NCBI RefSeq assembly: GCF_000980895.1
Contig: NZ_LAZX01000073.1
Coordinates: forward strand, 1-32,555
Source: Sphingomonas sp. Ag1
GTDB lineage: Bacteria; Pseudomonadota; Alphaproteobacteria; Sphingomonadales; Sphingomonadaceae
Length of the DNA stretch: 32,555 nucleotides
Reading direction: 5' to 3'
The position numbers and the translations under genes were made by a program. Below are positions 8,215 to 15,777 of this stretch, piece by piece (positions within the stretch are counted from its first letter, which is position 1; each line of letters starts with the position of its first letter). The notes below the pieces were generated by a model that saw only the letters and a program-made list of their open reading frames with translations, did not search any database and was not told where the DNA came from.

Positions 8215-8474
8215 TGGCGGTGCCAATTGGCAGGGAGGCCGAGGCTGTCCCGGGAGACCGAAACGCGATTGAAGACGCCGTAGCCAATCGACAGGAACTG
8301 GACCGGGCGACACGTGCCATCGCCGTGTTGCCAACGACCTTGAAGGAATCGCTGGTCCTCCGGACTATCGAGGGCATCAGCCAAGTCGAAACCGCACTGA
8401 TACTCGACATAAGCGAGAAGGCGGCCGAAACGCGTCTCTATCGCGCCCGCCAACGGGCAGCATCGCTGTCGTAA
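8215..8474 (+). pseudogene. 3' fragment of an ECF sigma factor gene (region 4)
   Basis: The frame ending at 8474 reads LDRATRAIAVLPTTLKESL, then RTIEGISQVETALILDISEKA, then ETRLYRARQR. This is the promoter -35-binding helix-turn-helix (region 4) of an ECF sigma factor. It closely parallels the intact sigma at 30758-31330 (SELPATLKETLLLRTVEGLSQ). Region 2, needed for core binding and -10 recognition, is missing; the sequence upstream is the broken Csp gene, with which it now forms one open frame. It is a remnant of a second sigma gene. Confidence 0.8.
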
Positions 8475-8551
8475 CAGCTTGGCCCCACCCTGTTCGGCAA
8501 AAAAGAAGGCACGAGTTTGAGGGGTAAGCGATCTGCCGTCGTATCGTATGC

Positions 8552-9757
8552 ATGGGGGATACAACGGATGCGCGCCGCGGAGACGGCTTTTCGACCAAAT
8601 CTGGGCAAGACATGGAGCGCGGCGACCAGAAGTCGGGTCAGGGCGCTTTTGCGGTTATGGATGCCATGCGCTGTGTCCTGGCAGTCGTAGTCGCGTTCGC
8701 ACATGCTTGGTATCTCCTCATCGAAGATTATTGCGGGCAAGCCTCGGTCGCGGCTTCGGCCGGCTATTTTTTGGCTGGTTATGCGCATGCAAGCGTCATT
8801 CTTTTCTTCGTGCTCAGCGGCTTCTGGATCGCGCGCAGTATCGACAGACGGATCGGGGATTGGCATTGGTCAAGCTACCTGATCGACCGCCTTGCGCGAT
8901 TGCTGGTCGTGCTAGTGCCGGCATTGGTGATCGGTGGAGCGCTCGACGCGGTGGGCCTCTACGCCCTCGAGTCATCGACCCATCTCGGCACGACCGAGAC
9001 TTACGTGCTGCGCAAGGATGTCGTCGGCGCGCTCGAGTGGCATGTGCTGCTAGGCAACATTCTCTTCTTGCAGGGCATCGTGGTTGCGCCGTTCGGCACT
9101 AACGGACCACTTTGGAGCCTCGCTTATGAATTCTGGTTTTACATCTGGTTTCCGGCCATTGTCGTCAGTTGGAGGCAACGTCGCCCGTCAATCTTCTTAA
9201 TTTTTATCGGTCTGGCCTGGATTACGCCATTCATGCTGATCGGCTTTGCTTGTTGGCTTTGTGGTGCTGCGCTTCATGGTATGACCAAAACGCATCTGAC
9301 CGATTTTCCCCGATCACCGATTGGCCGCACCTGGCTGATCATTGCGAGCAGCATATTACCGGCAATACTTATCGTTGTGCGGGTTGTCGGACTGGAGGGC
9401 CTTGAACTGGCACTGGCGGGCGCATTCGCACTTTTTCTATATATATTGCTACGAGCGAATCCGCCAACGCCGCGCTGGTTGCGACCGTTCGCCGGTTATG
9501 GAGCAAAAGCCAGCTTTTCACTCTATGCCATGCACTTTCCAATCATGGCATTCGCCGCAGCGTTGTTAGTGGGCTCTGAGCGCTTACCACCAACGGCGGG
9601 CAACATCGCACTTGTTGGCGCTACGCTCGCACTTGCAGTTTTTGCCTGTGGTCTGTTTGCGACTCTCACCGAACGGCACACCGCGCGGGTACGCACCTTC
9701 TTCTACGCCAAGCTGTTGACCGTCCAGAAAGCGTGCGCGGGCCGTTTGGTATCCTAG
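8552..9757 (+). CDS. Acyltransferase-3 (OafA/YrhL-like) membrane protein
   Basis: This 401-residue polytopic membrane protein belongs to the family that moves acyl groups onto cell-surface sugars. Near the N terminus is MDAMRCVLAVVVAFAHAW, where the family's R/H-bearing first helix is expected. Then come SVILFFVLSGFWIARSI (typical FF-LSGF motif), YLIDRLARLLVVLVPALV, and GNILFLQG with NGPLWSLAYEFWFYIWFP (the family's W-L--E-FY pattern). FSLYAMHFPI near residue 327 is another typical motif. About ten membrane segments can be traced. The start is uncertain: ATG 8552, 8612 and 8657 are in frame. The gene is visibly less GC-rich than its neighbours and unrelated to copper, suggesting separate acquisition. 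Confidence 0.78.
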   Translation: MGDTTDARRGDGFSTKSGQDMERGDQKSGQGAFAVMDAMRCVLAVVVAFAHAWYLLIEDYCGQASVAASAGYFLAGYAHASVILFFVLSGFWIARSIDRRIGDWHWSSYLIDRLARLLVVLVPALVIGGALDAVGLYALESSTHLGTTETYVLRKDVVGALEWHVLLGNILFLQGIVVAPFGTNGPLWSLAYEFWFYIWFPAIVVSWRQRRPSIFLIFIGLAWITPFMLIGFACWLCGAALHGMTKTHLTDFPRSPIGRTWLIIASSILPAILIVVRVVGLEGLELALAGAFALFLYILLRANPPTPRWLRPFAGYGAKASFSLYAMHFPIMAFAAALLVGSERLPPTAGNIALVGATLALAVFACGLFATLTERHTARVRTFFYAKLLTVQKACAGRLVS

Positions 9758-9909
9758 AACTGCAGCAAGGCTTGTCGAATCGGTGAGGGGTGGATGGATT
9801 ACGCACGTATCATCCACTGACTGTTATGGATGCGCTAGCCTGTCCGGCGACGCGCGACACGGCGCGGCGCACTTATGCGGGCGGGCGGCATCAACACGGG
9901 AGAGTAGCG

Positions 9910-10356
9910 ATGATGAAGAACGCATATGTGAGCTTGGCGGTGCAGACCGTCGTCAGCGGCATCATCATGTATTTCGTTATGTTCGTGATGATCGACAGTT
10001 TAGGCAGCTTCTACAACAACCTGAATATGTTCTATATGACGCTGATGATGGTCGCGCCGATGGTAGTCGCGATGATCCTCGCCATGCGCCATATGTTTCC
10101 TTCCAGGGCGGCGAACAGCGCACTAATTATCGGCTCGATCGCGGTCTTCCTCGGCAGCTACGCGCTGATCCGGACGCAGACGACGATCGGAGACCGGACG
10201 TTCACGCGGTCGATGATTCCGCATCACTCGGGCGCGATCCTGATGTGCCAAGAGGCGTCGCTCCGTGATCCCGAGTTGAAAGCGCTATGCGGCGAAATCA
10301 TCGCGGGGCAGCGCCGCGAGATCGATCAGATGAAGGCCATTCTTCCCCGGCTTTGA
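9910..10356 (+). CDS. DUF305 protein with N-terminal membrane segments
   Basis: From ATG 9910 (GGGAG ribosome site about 8 bases upstream) the protein has 148 residues. Three membrane segments come first (VVSGIIMYFVMFVMI, FYMTLMMVAPMVVAMILAM, ALIIGSIAVFLGSYALI). The DUF305 core follows: SMIPHHSGAILMCQEASL, then LCGEIIAGQRREIDQMKAIL. DUF305 proteins are four-helix metal-associated proteins common in copper clusters; the HH pair in IPHHSGAI is the family signature. A shortened copy of this same gene lies at 25190-25330. It is followed by a soluble DUF305 gene in the same direction. Confidence 0.85.
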   Translation: MMKNAYVSLAVQTVVSGIIMYFVMFVMIDSLGSFYNNLNMFYMTLMMVAPMVVAMILAMRHMFPSRAANSALIIGSIAVFLGSYALIRTQTTIGDRTFTRSMIPHHSGAILMCQEASLRDPELKALCGEIIAGQRREIDQMKAILPRL

Positions 10357-10463
10357 ACCGAAGCGCGACTGATAGGACAAGCCACCCAACGATTATCGCT
10401 TCGGCGGATGAGGGGGGCGCGCTTCCGGCGCGTAGAAAATTGACACGACCCGAGGAGATCGAG

Positions 10464-10964
10464 CTGCGTATTGTACCCGTGCTGGCGACCCTTGCCTTGC
10501 TCGCTACCCCGGCCCTAGCCCAGCAGGCGGGGCATCAGGGCATGAACCATCAAGGCATGGATCATTCCAAGATGATGCAGCCAACCGCGGCCAACCCCTA
10601 CGGCCCGGCCGAGATGGACATGCACCAGAAGATGATGGCGGCGAAGGGAGCCGATGCCGGCGAGACGTGGATTCGCAAAATGATCGAGCATCACCGCGGT
10701 GCGGTCGCGATGTCGCAGATCGCGCTTCGCAGTTCCCAGAATGCAGAGGTCCGGGGCGAGGCGCAGAAAGCCATCACAAGCCAGAACCGCGAAATCGCGA
10801 CCCTGAATGCGATGCTCCGCAAAATGGGCAGCCTGCTCAATAACCGCATGGTCCCGCTCCAATCGGACGGGACCGCCAACGATGCTTCGACCAAGATCTG
10901 TATGCGCTACCTGATCGCCGCGCTGGCGCTGGGCGTTCGTCGGACGACCTTGGCGGCGACGTGA
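10464..10964 (+). CDS. Exported DUF305 protein with a replaced C-terminal tail
   Basis: Signal peptide RIVPVLATLALLATPALA, then a Met/His-rich stretch (GHQGMNHQGMDHSKMM), then the DUF305 core ETWIRKMIEHHRGAVAMSQ and SQNREIATLNAMLRKMG. It parallels the protein at 26919-27302. No ATG or GTG sits where the signal peptide should begin: GAGGAG at 10452-10457 is followed by CTG 10464, so this start is either a rare CTG or a mutated ATG. After LRKMG, where its relative ends, the frame runs on for about 40 unrelated residues, including MRYLIAALALG, and stops inside the traA remnant. The 3' end has been rearranged; the folded core may still be made. Confidence 0.65.
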   Translation: MRIVPVLATLALLATPALAQQAGHQGMNHQGMDHSKMMQPTAANPYGPAEMDMHQKMMAAKGADAGETWIRKMIEHHRGAVAMSQIALRSSQNAEVRGEAQKAITSQNREIATLNAMLRKMGSLLNNRMVPLQSDGTANDASTKICMRYLIAALALGVRRTTLAAT

Positions 10965-11846
10965 CGGTGAAGGCCGAGCGGGGGACACGCCAGTTCGCGA
11001 CCGGCGACCGCATCATGTTCCTTCGCAACGAACGGGGCATGGGGGTCAAGAACGGCACGCTCGCCCGATCGAGCGGGTATCGCCCGAGGGCATGGCGGTG
11101 CGCCTCGATGACGGGCGCGGTGTCGCGTTCGACACCAAGGATTATGCCCATGTCGATCATGGCTATGCCGCCACCATCCATAAATCGCAGGGGGTGACGG
11201 TCGATCGCGCCCCTGTCCTCGCCACCCCCGGCATGGACCGGCACAGCGCCTATGTCGGCATGTCGCGGCATCGCGACGACGTGCATCTCCATTACGGCCG
11301 CGCGACTTCGCCGACCAGCGCCAGCTCGTCCGCGCCCTGTCGCGCGACCGGGGCAAGGGACATGGCGGGCGACCATGCCCGGCCCGAGCAGGACCAGGCC
11401 CGCGCGTTCGACCGGTTGCGTGCCGCGATAGAAGGTCAGGACCGTGAGCTGGCATTGCTACGCCGTGCCGTGGAGGGCTTGGCGGCCGAGCGCGCCGCGC
11501 GATCAACGTGCCCGACTACAGCAAGGCGCTTGGCGTGCTTCAGCAGGGCGTGGACACGGCGACCGGCCGCATCGACCATGTTGTCCATATTCTTTCCAAA
11601 GCCCCGGTCATGGCGATGACGCCCAAGCAGATGGCGCAGCGCATCGCGGCGTGAACGCTCGGCCTACCACGTTGGGAAGCAGGGCAGCGCCTAATGCAGA
11701 GCGCCAGCCCGACCGCGTTCCGTGGGATCGTCGCAGCCGACAGAATCGTGACGGTTAATCGCGAAGCGATTGAAAGGTGCGTAGAAGCTGCTGCGAAAGC
11801 CCGTGAGACGGTGCGATGCACCGTCAAGGTCGCGCCCGCCCCATAA
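10941..11846 (+). pseudogene. Second, decayed traA-DUF6118 copy
   Basis: From 10941 the DNA matches traA from about 1780 onward, in pieces over several frames: ERGTRQFATGDRIMFLRNERG, then VAFDTKDYAHVDHGYAATIHK, then TPGMDRHSAYVGMSRHRDDV. Single-base gains and losses are visible near 11066, 11300 and 11357. After EQDQARAF it jumps to the start of the DUF6118-type gene (RELALLRRAVEGLAAER), so about 230 codons of the traA end are deleted. Within the DUF6118 part, MAQRIAA at about 11650 is joined directly to PRWEAGQRLMQSA, removing the membrane segment. It ends TVRCTVKVAPAP and stop at 11844. It lies in the same direction as the first copy, and stretches such as 11221-11408 remain very similar to 2052-2240. 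Confidence 0.88.
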
Positions 11847-11992
11847 AGTAACAACGCGGACTTTTGAGGCTTCAGCCGGTGTCATGACCGTTTCAGGCCG
11901 GTGCACTTATGATCGCGAGGCGGGCGCGTGCGGATCAACGCACAATCCTTTTACGCGCCCGCCCCGAAAGCCCTCAGGCAAAATAGGGCTCT

Positions 11993-12187
11993 CTATTGCG
12001 TCACCGCGAAGCCGGCCTTCTCTATGGCCCGCTTGAGTTGCTGTACATCGGCCGTCGAGTTTACCGAAACGGTCTTGCTCGCCAAGTCGACGTTGACGAC
12101 GGCCTTGGCATCGACGCGCTGAAGCGCGCTGGTCACACCGCGCGCACAGCCTCCGCAGGTCATTCCCTGAACTTTGAAATCGATCAT
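11993..12187 (-). CDS. copZ: Copper chaperone CopZ (heavy-metal-associated domain)
   Basis: This single-domain HMA protein of 64 residues starts MIDFKVQGMTCGGCARGV. The GMTCxxC metal loop has Cys11 and Cys14. The usual domain follows (VVNVDLASKTVSV strand, QQLKRAIEKAGF helix). It would carry Cu(I) in the cytoplasm to the ATPase encoded divergently next to it. The chosen start, ATG at 12187, has GGAAGA upstream; an in-frame start at 12247 is unlikely because that stretch contains the promoter. A MerR-type promoter (12217-12247) lies immediately upstream, back to back with the ATPase promoter. Because it is about equally like MerP, mercury cannot be excluded by this protein alone, but the CueR/CopA neighbours favour copper. 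Confidence 0.85.
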   Translation of the reverse strand: MIDFKVQGMTCGGCARGVTSALQRVDAKAVVNVDLASKTVSVNSTADVQQLKRAIEKAGFAVTQ

Positions 12188-12216
12188 CTTCGTTCTTCCA
12201 TGAGGTGGATGAAGCA

Positions 12217-12247
12217 GATGTGGGGTTTGACACTGTGTCAGGGTCAA
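12217..12247 (-). promoter_or_regulatory. MerR/CueR-type promoter of copZ
   Basis: On the minus strand -35 TTGACC is at 12247-12242. A 19-base spacer holds the dyad TGACACAGTGTCA, and a poor -10 (CACATC) lies at 12222-12217. The long spacer with a central dyad is characteristic of MerR-family activators, which twist the DNA to realign the elements. CueR is encoded at 14787-15176. Confidence 0.65.
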
Positions 12248-12263
12248 GGGGTGTATTTAGCTG

Positions 12264-12294
12264 TTGACCTTGACACGATGTGAGGGACGATAAG
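12264..12294 (+). promoter_or_regulatory. MerR/CueR-type promoter of the copper ATPase gene
   Basis: -35 TTGACC (12264-12269), a 19-base spacer containing TTGACACGATGTGAGGG (imperfect dyad), then GATAAG (12289-12294) as -10. Sequence and spacing closely match the promoter at 15202-15232, so the same regulator, most likely CueR, should act on both. The ATPase start codon is 27 bases downstream. Confidence 0.7.
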
Positions 12295-12321
12295 GCCATC
12301 GACTCAGTAGTGGAGACGACC

Positions 12322-14775
12322 ATGAGCGCCCCGGCGCAGCTGCCAATGCAGACACAGGCGAGAAGCGAAGACAGGCTGTCGCTGGCCATCGATGGCATGA
12401 CCTGCGCGACGTGTGTCGGGCGGGTGGAGCGCGCCATCGCCGGGGTGCCGGGCGTCGCCGGCGTCTCGGTCAATCTCGCGACGGAGCGCGCGAACGTCGA
12501 GTTCGTCGATGGACGATCCGATGTCGCTGCCGTAGCCGATGCGGTTCTTGCGGCGGGCTACACCCCGTTGACGCAAACGACCGAGTTGACGATCACGGGC
12601 ATGACCTGCGCCTCATGTGTCGGCCGGGTCGAGAAGGCGCTGCTGAAAGTGCCCGGCGTCCGCTCCGCGAGTGTCAACCTGGCAGCCGAGACGGCGCGGA
12701 TCGAAACGGTGGGTGGCGTCCCCACTTATGTCTTGGTCGAGGCCGTCGAAAGCGCTGGTTACACCGCATTCGCGCGCACCGGATCGGCGGAGGCGGAACG
12801 AAGCGCCGAGGACGCCCGCCGCGACGCAGCCGCAACAAGAGAGCTCCGGCACGTGCTGATCGCCGCGGCGCTGTCGCTGCCGCTGGTCGTTCCGATGCTG
12901 CTGGCCCCGTTCGGTATCGAGGTGGCGGTGCCGGGCTGGATCCAGCTGCTGCTCGCGACGCCCGTGCAGTTCTGGCTGGGCGCGCGCTTCTATCGCGCGG
13001 GTTGGAAGGCCGCGCGCGCCCGAACCGGCAACATGGACCTGTTGGTCGCGATCGGCACATCGGCCGCCTACGGGCTCAGCCTCTACCAGCTGCTGTTCGC
13101 GCCGATGCACGGCATGGATGCGCATTATTACTTCGAGGCTTCGGCCGTCGTCATCACCCTTATCCTGCTCGGCAAATGGCTCGAAGGCCGCGCCAAGCGT
13201 CAGACCGGAGAGGCGATCCGCGCGCTGATGGCGCTGCGGCCCGACCAGGCTCGCGTTGTCGGCACCGACGGCAGCGAACGAGAGATTGCCCTGGCGGAGG
13301 TGCGCTCGGGTGACCGCGTCCGCGTCCGGCCCGGGGAGCGCATCCCCGTCGATGGACGACTGATCGAGGGAGCGACCCATGTCGATGAATCCATGCTCAC
13401 CGGAGAGAGCCTTCCGGTCGCCAAGGCCGCTGGAGACCCAGTGACCGGCGGATCGATCAACGCGGACGGGCTCATCCTGGTCGAGACGACGGCGGTGGGG
13501 GCTGAGACCACCCTCGCCCGCATCGTGCGCCTGGTCGAAAGCGCGCAAGGCGCCAAGGCTCCGATCCAGCGGCTCGTCGACAAGGTCAGCGCCGTGTTCG
13601 TGCCAATCGTCCTCGTCATAGCCGCGCTTACCCTCGCCGGATGGCTGATCGCCGGCGCCGGAGTGGAAGTCGCGATCCTGAACGCGGTCGCGGTGCTCGT
13701 CATCGCCTGTCCGTGCGCGCTCGGCCTGGCCACGCCGACCGCGATCATGGCCGGCACGGGCGTTGCCGCGCGGGCCGGTGTCCTCATCAAGGACGCGGAG
13801 GCGCTGGAGACCGCGCACCGCATCAACATCGTCGCGTTCGACAAGACCGGCACGCTGACCGAGGGCAAGCCCTCGCTGCTGGCCGCACTGCCGGCCGAGG
13901 GGGCCGAACGCGCCGAGCTGATCGCGCTCGCCGCGGCGCTTCAGGCTGGAAGCGAGCATCCGCTCGCCCGGGCCGTCTTGGCGTGGGCCAGCTCGGAAGG
14001 CGTCGAACCCGCCCGCGCCAACGGGATGCGCGGCCTGCCCGGCCGCGGGGTTGCTGCAGACGTCAACGGCCGCAACCTGATCCTCGGCAGCACGCGCTTG
14101 ATGGACGACGAAGCTATCGTGATGACACCGCTGGCGAGTGAGGCGGCCAGGCTGGAAGCCGAGGGACGGACGGTCTCCTGGGTCGCGGAACGCGCGCCCG
14201 AACGCCGCCTTCTCGGCCTTCTGGCGTTCGGCGACGAGGTCAAGGCTTCCGCCGCTGCTGCCGTGGCGGCGCTGCATGGCCGTGGCATACGCAGCGTGAT
14301 GCTGACCGGAGACAATGCGGGAAGCGCCCGCGCAGCGGCGGCCAAGCTCGGCATCGACGATTTCGTTGCCAATGTCCTGCCGGAAGGAAAGTCGGATGCG
14401 GTAGCAGCATTGCGGGGCGGGGACCGCACGGTCGCGATGGTCGGGGACGGCGTCAACGACGCCCCTGCCCTCGCTGCAGCAGATGTCGGCATCGCCATGT
14501 CAACCGGAACAGACGTTGCGATGCACGCAGCGGGCATCACGCTGATGCGGGGCGATCCGCGCCTGGTCGCGGACGCGATCGACATCTCCAAACGGACATA
14601 TTCCAAGATCCGCCAGGGGCTGTTCTGGGCGTTCATCTACAACCTGGTCGGCATCCCGCTGGCAGCGTTCGGGTATCTAAGCCCGGTGATCGCCGGCGCG
14701 GCGATGGCGCTGTCGAGTGTCAGCGTCGTCGCCAATGCTCTGACGCTTCGCCGTTGGCGTCCGACAGCGGCTTGA
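12322..14775 (+). CDS. copA: Cu(I)-exporting P1B-type ATPase CopA
   Basis: This 817-residue inner-membrane pump exports Cu(I) from the cytoplasm using ATP. Two N-terminal HMA domains carry GMTCATC (residues 25-31) and GMTCASC (93-99). The transmembrane copper site is CPC at 463-465 ([12 protein letters not shown]). The phosphorylated Asp lies in DKTGTLT (D507). GESLPV marks the actuator domain (361-366) and [10 protein letters not shown] the hinge. The C-terminal region has the usual last two membrane helices. Start ATG 12322 is preceded by GGAGAC; an ATG at 12280 lies inside the promoter's transcribed start region and is less likely. CueR follows 11 bases later, and copZ is divergent. Note that the multicopper oxidase at 28653 is also conventionally called CopA. 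Confidence 0.96.
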   Translation: MSAPAQLPMQTQARSEDRLSLAIDGMTCATCVGRVERAIAGVPGVAGVSVNLATERANVEFVDGRSDVAAVADAVLAAGYTPLTQTTELTITGMTCASCVGRVEKALLKVPGVRSASVNLAAETARIETVGGVPTYVLVEAVESAGYTAFARTGSAEAERSAEDARRDAAATRELRHVLIAAALSLPLVVPMLLAPFGIEVAVPGWIQLLLATPVQFWLGARFYRAGWKAARARTGNMDLLVAIGTSAAYGLSLYQLLFAPMHGMDAHYYFEASAVVITLILLGKWLEGRAKRQTGEAIRALMALRPDQARVVGTDGSEREIALAEVRSGDRVRVRPGERIPVDGRLIEGATHVDESMLTGESLPVAKAAGDPVTGGSINADGLILVETTAVGAETTLARIVRLVESAQGAKAPIQRLVDKVSAVFVPIVLVIAALTLAGWLIAGAGVEVAILNAVAVLVIACPCALGLATPTAIMAGTGVAARAGVLIKDAEALETAHRINIVAFDKTGTLTEGKPSLLAALPAEGAERAELIALAAALQAGSEHPLARAVLAWASSEGVEPARANGMRGLPGRGVAADVNGRNLILGSTRLMDDEAIVMTPLASEAARLEAEGRTVSWVAERAPERRLLGLLAFGDEVKASAAAAVAALHGRGIRSVMLTGDNAGSARAAAAKLGIDDFVANVLPEGKSDAVAALRGGDRTVAMVGDGVNDAPALAAADVGIAMSTGTDVAMHAAGITLMRGDPRLVADAIDISKRTYSKIRQGLFWAFIYNLVGIPLAAFGYLSPVIAGAAMALSSVSVVANALTLRRWRPTAA

Positions 14776-14786
14776 GGAGGCGATAC

Positions 14787-15176
14787 GTGAATATAGGACA
14801 GGCGGCCAAAGCTTCGGGCGTCAGCCAGCGGATGATCCGCCATTATGAGGCGATCGGCCTCATTCCGAAGGCCACGCGGCGTGATTCCGGCTACCGCGAC
14901 TATGACGAACGCGAAGTCCACATGTTGCGCTTCATCGGCCGCGCACGCGATCTGGGCTTTCCAATTTCGGAGATCGGCCAGCTCGTCGCGCTGTGGCAGG
15001 ACGGCGATCGGGCGAGTGGTGAGGTCGAGGCCCTCGCGCTTGCACGAGCCGCGGAGATGGAGCGCAAGGAGCACGAGCTCCGAGCGATGCGCAAGTCGCT
15101 CGAAGATCTGGCGCGTCGCTGCGCGGGCGGAGATCGACCGGATTGCCCGATCTTGCGATCGGAGTGGAACATGTGA
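14787..15176 (+). CDS. cueR: Cu(I)-responsive MerR-family regulator CueR
   Basis: This 129-residue regulator has the N-terminal MerR winged helix-turn-helix (NIGQAAKASGVSQRMIRHYE, GYRDYDEREVHMLRFI), a dimerisation helix (ALARAAEMERKEHELRAMRK) and the C-terminal metal loop CAGGDRPDC. Cys112 and Cys120 fall at the same numbers as the two Cu(I) ligands of E. coli CueR, which supports sensing of a monovalent coinage metal. The start is GTG 14787 with GAGGAGG ten bases upstream, 11 bases after the ATPase stop, so it is cotranscribed with the pump and autoregulated. Likely targets are the promoters at 12217-12247, 12264-12294 and 15202-15232. Confidence 0.95.
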   Translation: MNIGQAAKASGVSQRMIRHYEAIGLIPKATRRDSGYRDYDEREVHMLRFIGRARDLGFPISEIGQLVALWQDGDRASGEVEALALARAAEMERKEHELRAMRKSLEDLARRCAGGDRPDCPILRSEWNM

Positions 15177-15201
15177 GTCTGCGTTGCGCTAAAGAAAAGG
15201 G

Positions 15202-15232
15202 TTGACCTTGGACGATGGTCCGAGCCGTAAGG
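15202..15232 (+). promoter_or_regulatory. MerR/CueR-type promoter of the copper-storage gene
   Basis: -35 TTGACC (15202-15207), a 19-base spacer with the dyad CTTGGAC-GATG-GTCCGAG (one mismatch), then GTAAGG (15227-15232). It matches the ATPase promoter in -35 sequence, first spacer bases, GATG centre and spacing. It lies 26 bases after cueR and 85 bases before the regulated start codon. Confidence 0.7.
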
Positions 15233-15317
15233 ACGGTGAAGTCCAAACCGCGGCGAGGGATAGCGCCAAGTACCGCGTATATACAAGGGGAGGGGGGCGC
15301 ATATGGAAGGAAAGACA

Positions 15318-15650
15318 ATGCATCAGATCGATCCCGAGATGAAGGCGTGCATCGACGCCTGCCATGAATGCCACATCACCTGCCTTCACATGGCGATGAG
15401 TCACTGCCTGGAGGCGGGCGGGCGACACGCCGAGCCTCAGCACATGAAGCTGATGCTGGACTGTGCTCAGATTTGCAGTGTCGCGATCGACTTCATGGCG
15501 CGCAAGTCCGAGCACCACCGGCATATCTGCCGCGAGTGCGCCGAGATTTGCCGGGCGTGCGCGTCGAGCTGCGAAGGGCTGGACGGCATGGAGGATTGCG
15601 TCGCCGCGTGTCGCAAGTGCGCCGACGCTTGCGACAAGATGGCCGCGTAA
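15318..15650 (+). CDS. Csp-type four-helix-bundle copper storage protein (DUF326)
   Basis: The 110-residue protein has no signal peptide, so it is probably cytosolic. It carries 16 Cys (11, 15, 18, 22, 30, 49, 53, 71, 74, 78, 81, 85, 94, 98, 101, 105) spaced every three or four residues along predicted helices, plus His at 16, 19, 24, 29 and others. This is the layout of Csp proteins, whose bundle core holds many Cu(I) ions bound by Cys thiolates. The chosen start has GGAAGGAAAG upstream; an ATG at 15303 is also in frame. It has its own MerR-type promoter, so it would be induced with the pump. A broken 5' copy lies at 8084-8205. Confidence 0.9.
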   Translation: MHQIDPEMKACIDACHECHITCLHMAMSHCLEAGGRHAEPQHMKLMLDCAQICSVAIDFMARKSEHHRHICRECAEICRACASSCEGLDGMEDCVAACRKCADACDKMAA

Positions 15651-15657
15651 ATGGCCC

Positions 15658-15684
15658 GAGGGTGGCGCTTTCCCCGCCGCCCTC
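15658..15684 (+). terminator. Terminator-like hairpin after the copper-storage gene
   Basis: GAGGGTGGCG (15658-15667) pairs with CGCCGCCCTC (15675-15684) with one G-T type mismatch and a 7-base loop, eight bases after the stop. There is no strong T tract. It probably ends the CueR-regulon unit. Confidence 0.45.
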
Positions 15685-15700
15685 CCGTTACATTGCGAGC

Positions 15701-15740
15701 CAAGGCGCGTGAGACGGTGCTATGCACGGTCAGGGTTGGC
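15701..15740 (+). pseudogene. DUF6118 3'-end remnant (third copy, about 40 bp)
   Basis: CAAGGCGCGTGAGACGGTGC (15701-15720) and the next 20 bases correspond to codons for the KARETVRCTVRV tail of the DUF6118-type gene, on the same strand as the other copies. Core ACGGTGC-TAT-GCACGGT is at 15714-15730. It lies between the copper-storage terminator and the end of the FTR1 gene. The match is short but close to the 11801-11830 copy. Confidence 0.65.
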
Positions 15741-15777
15741 AGCAACGCTTTAGAGAGGGGCGTCACCTGCCCTGCCG

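Noticed and set aside
10358..10404. Inverted repeat CCGAAGCG ... CGCTTCGG after the membrane DUF305 gene
   Set aside because: The arms are perfect but only 8 bp with a 31-base loop and no T tract; chance is likely in this composition.
11993..12187. Mercury resistance (MerP) reading of the small HMA protein and its MerR-type promoter
   Set aside because: No merT or merA is present, the regulator has CueR Cys112/Cys120 spacing, and the divergent neighbour is a Cu(I) ATPase with CPC.
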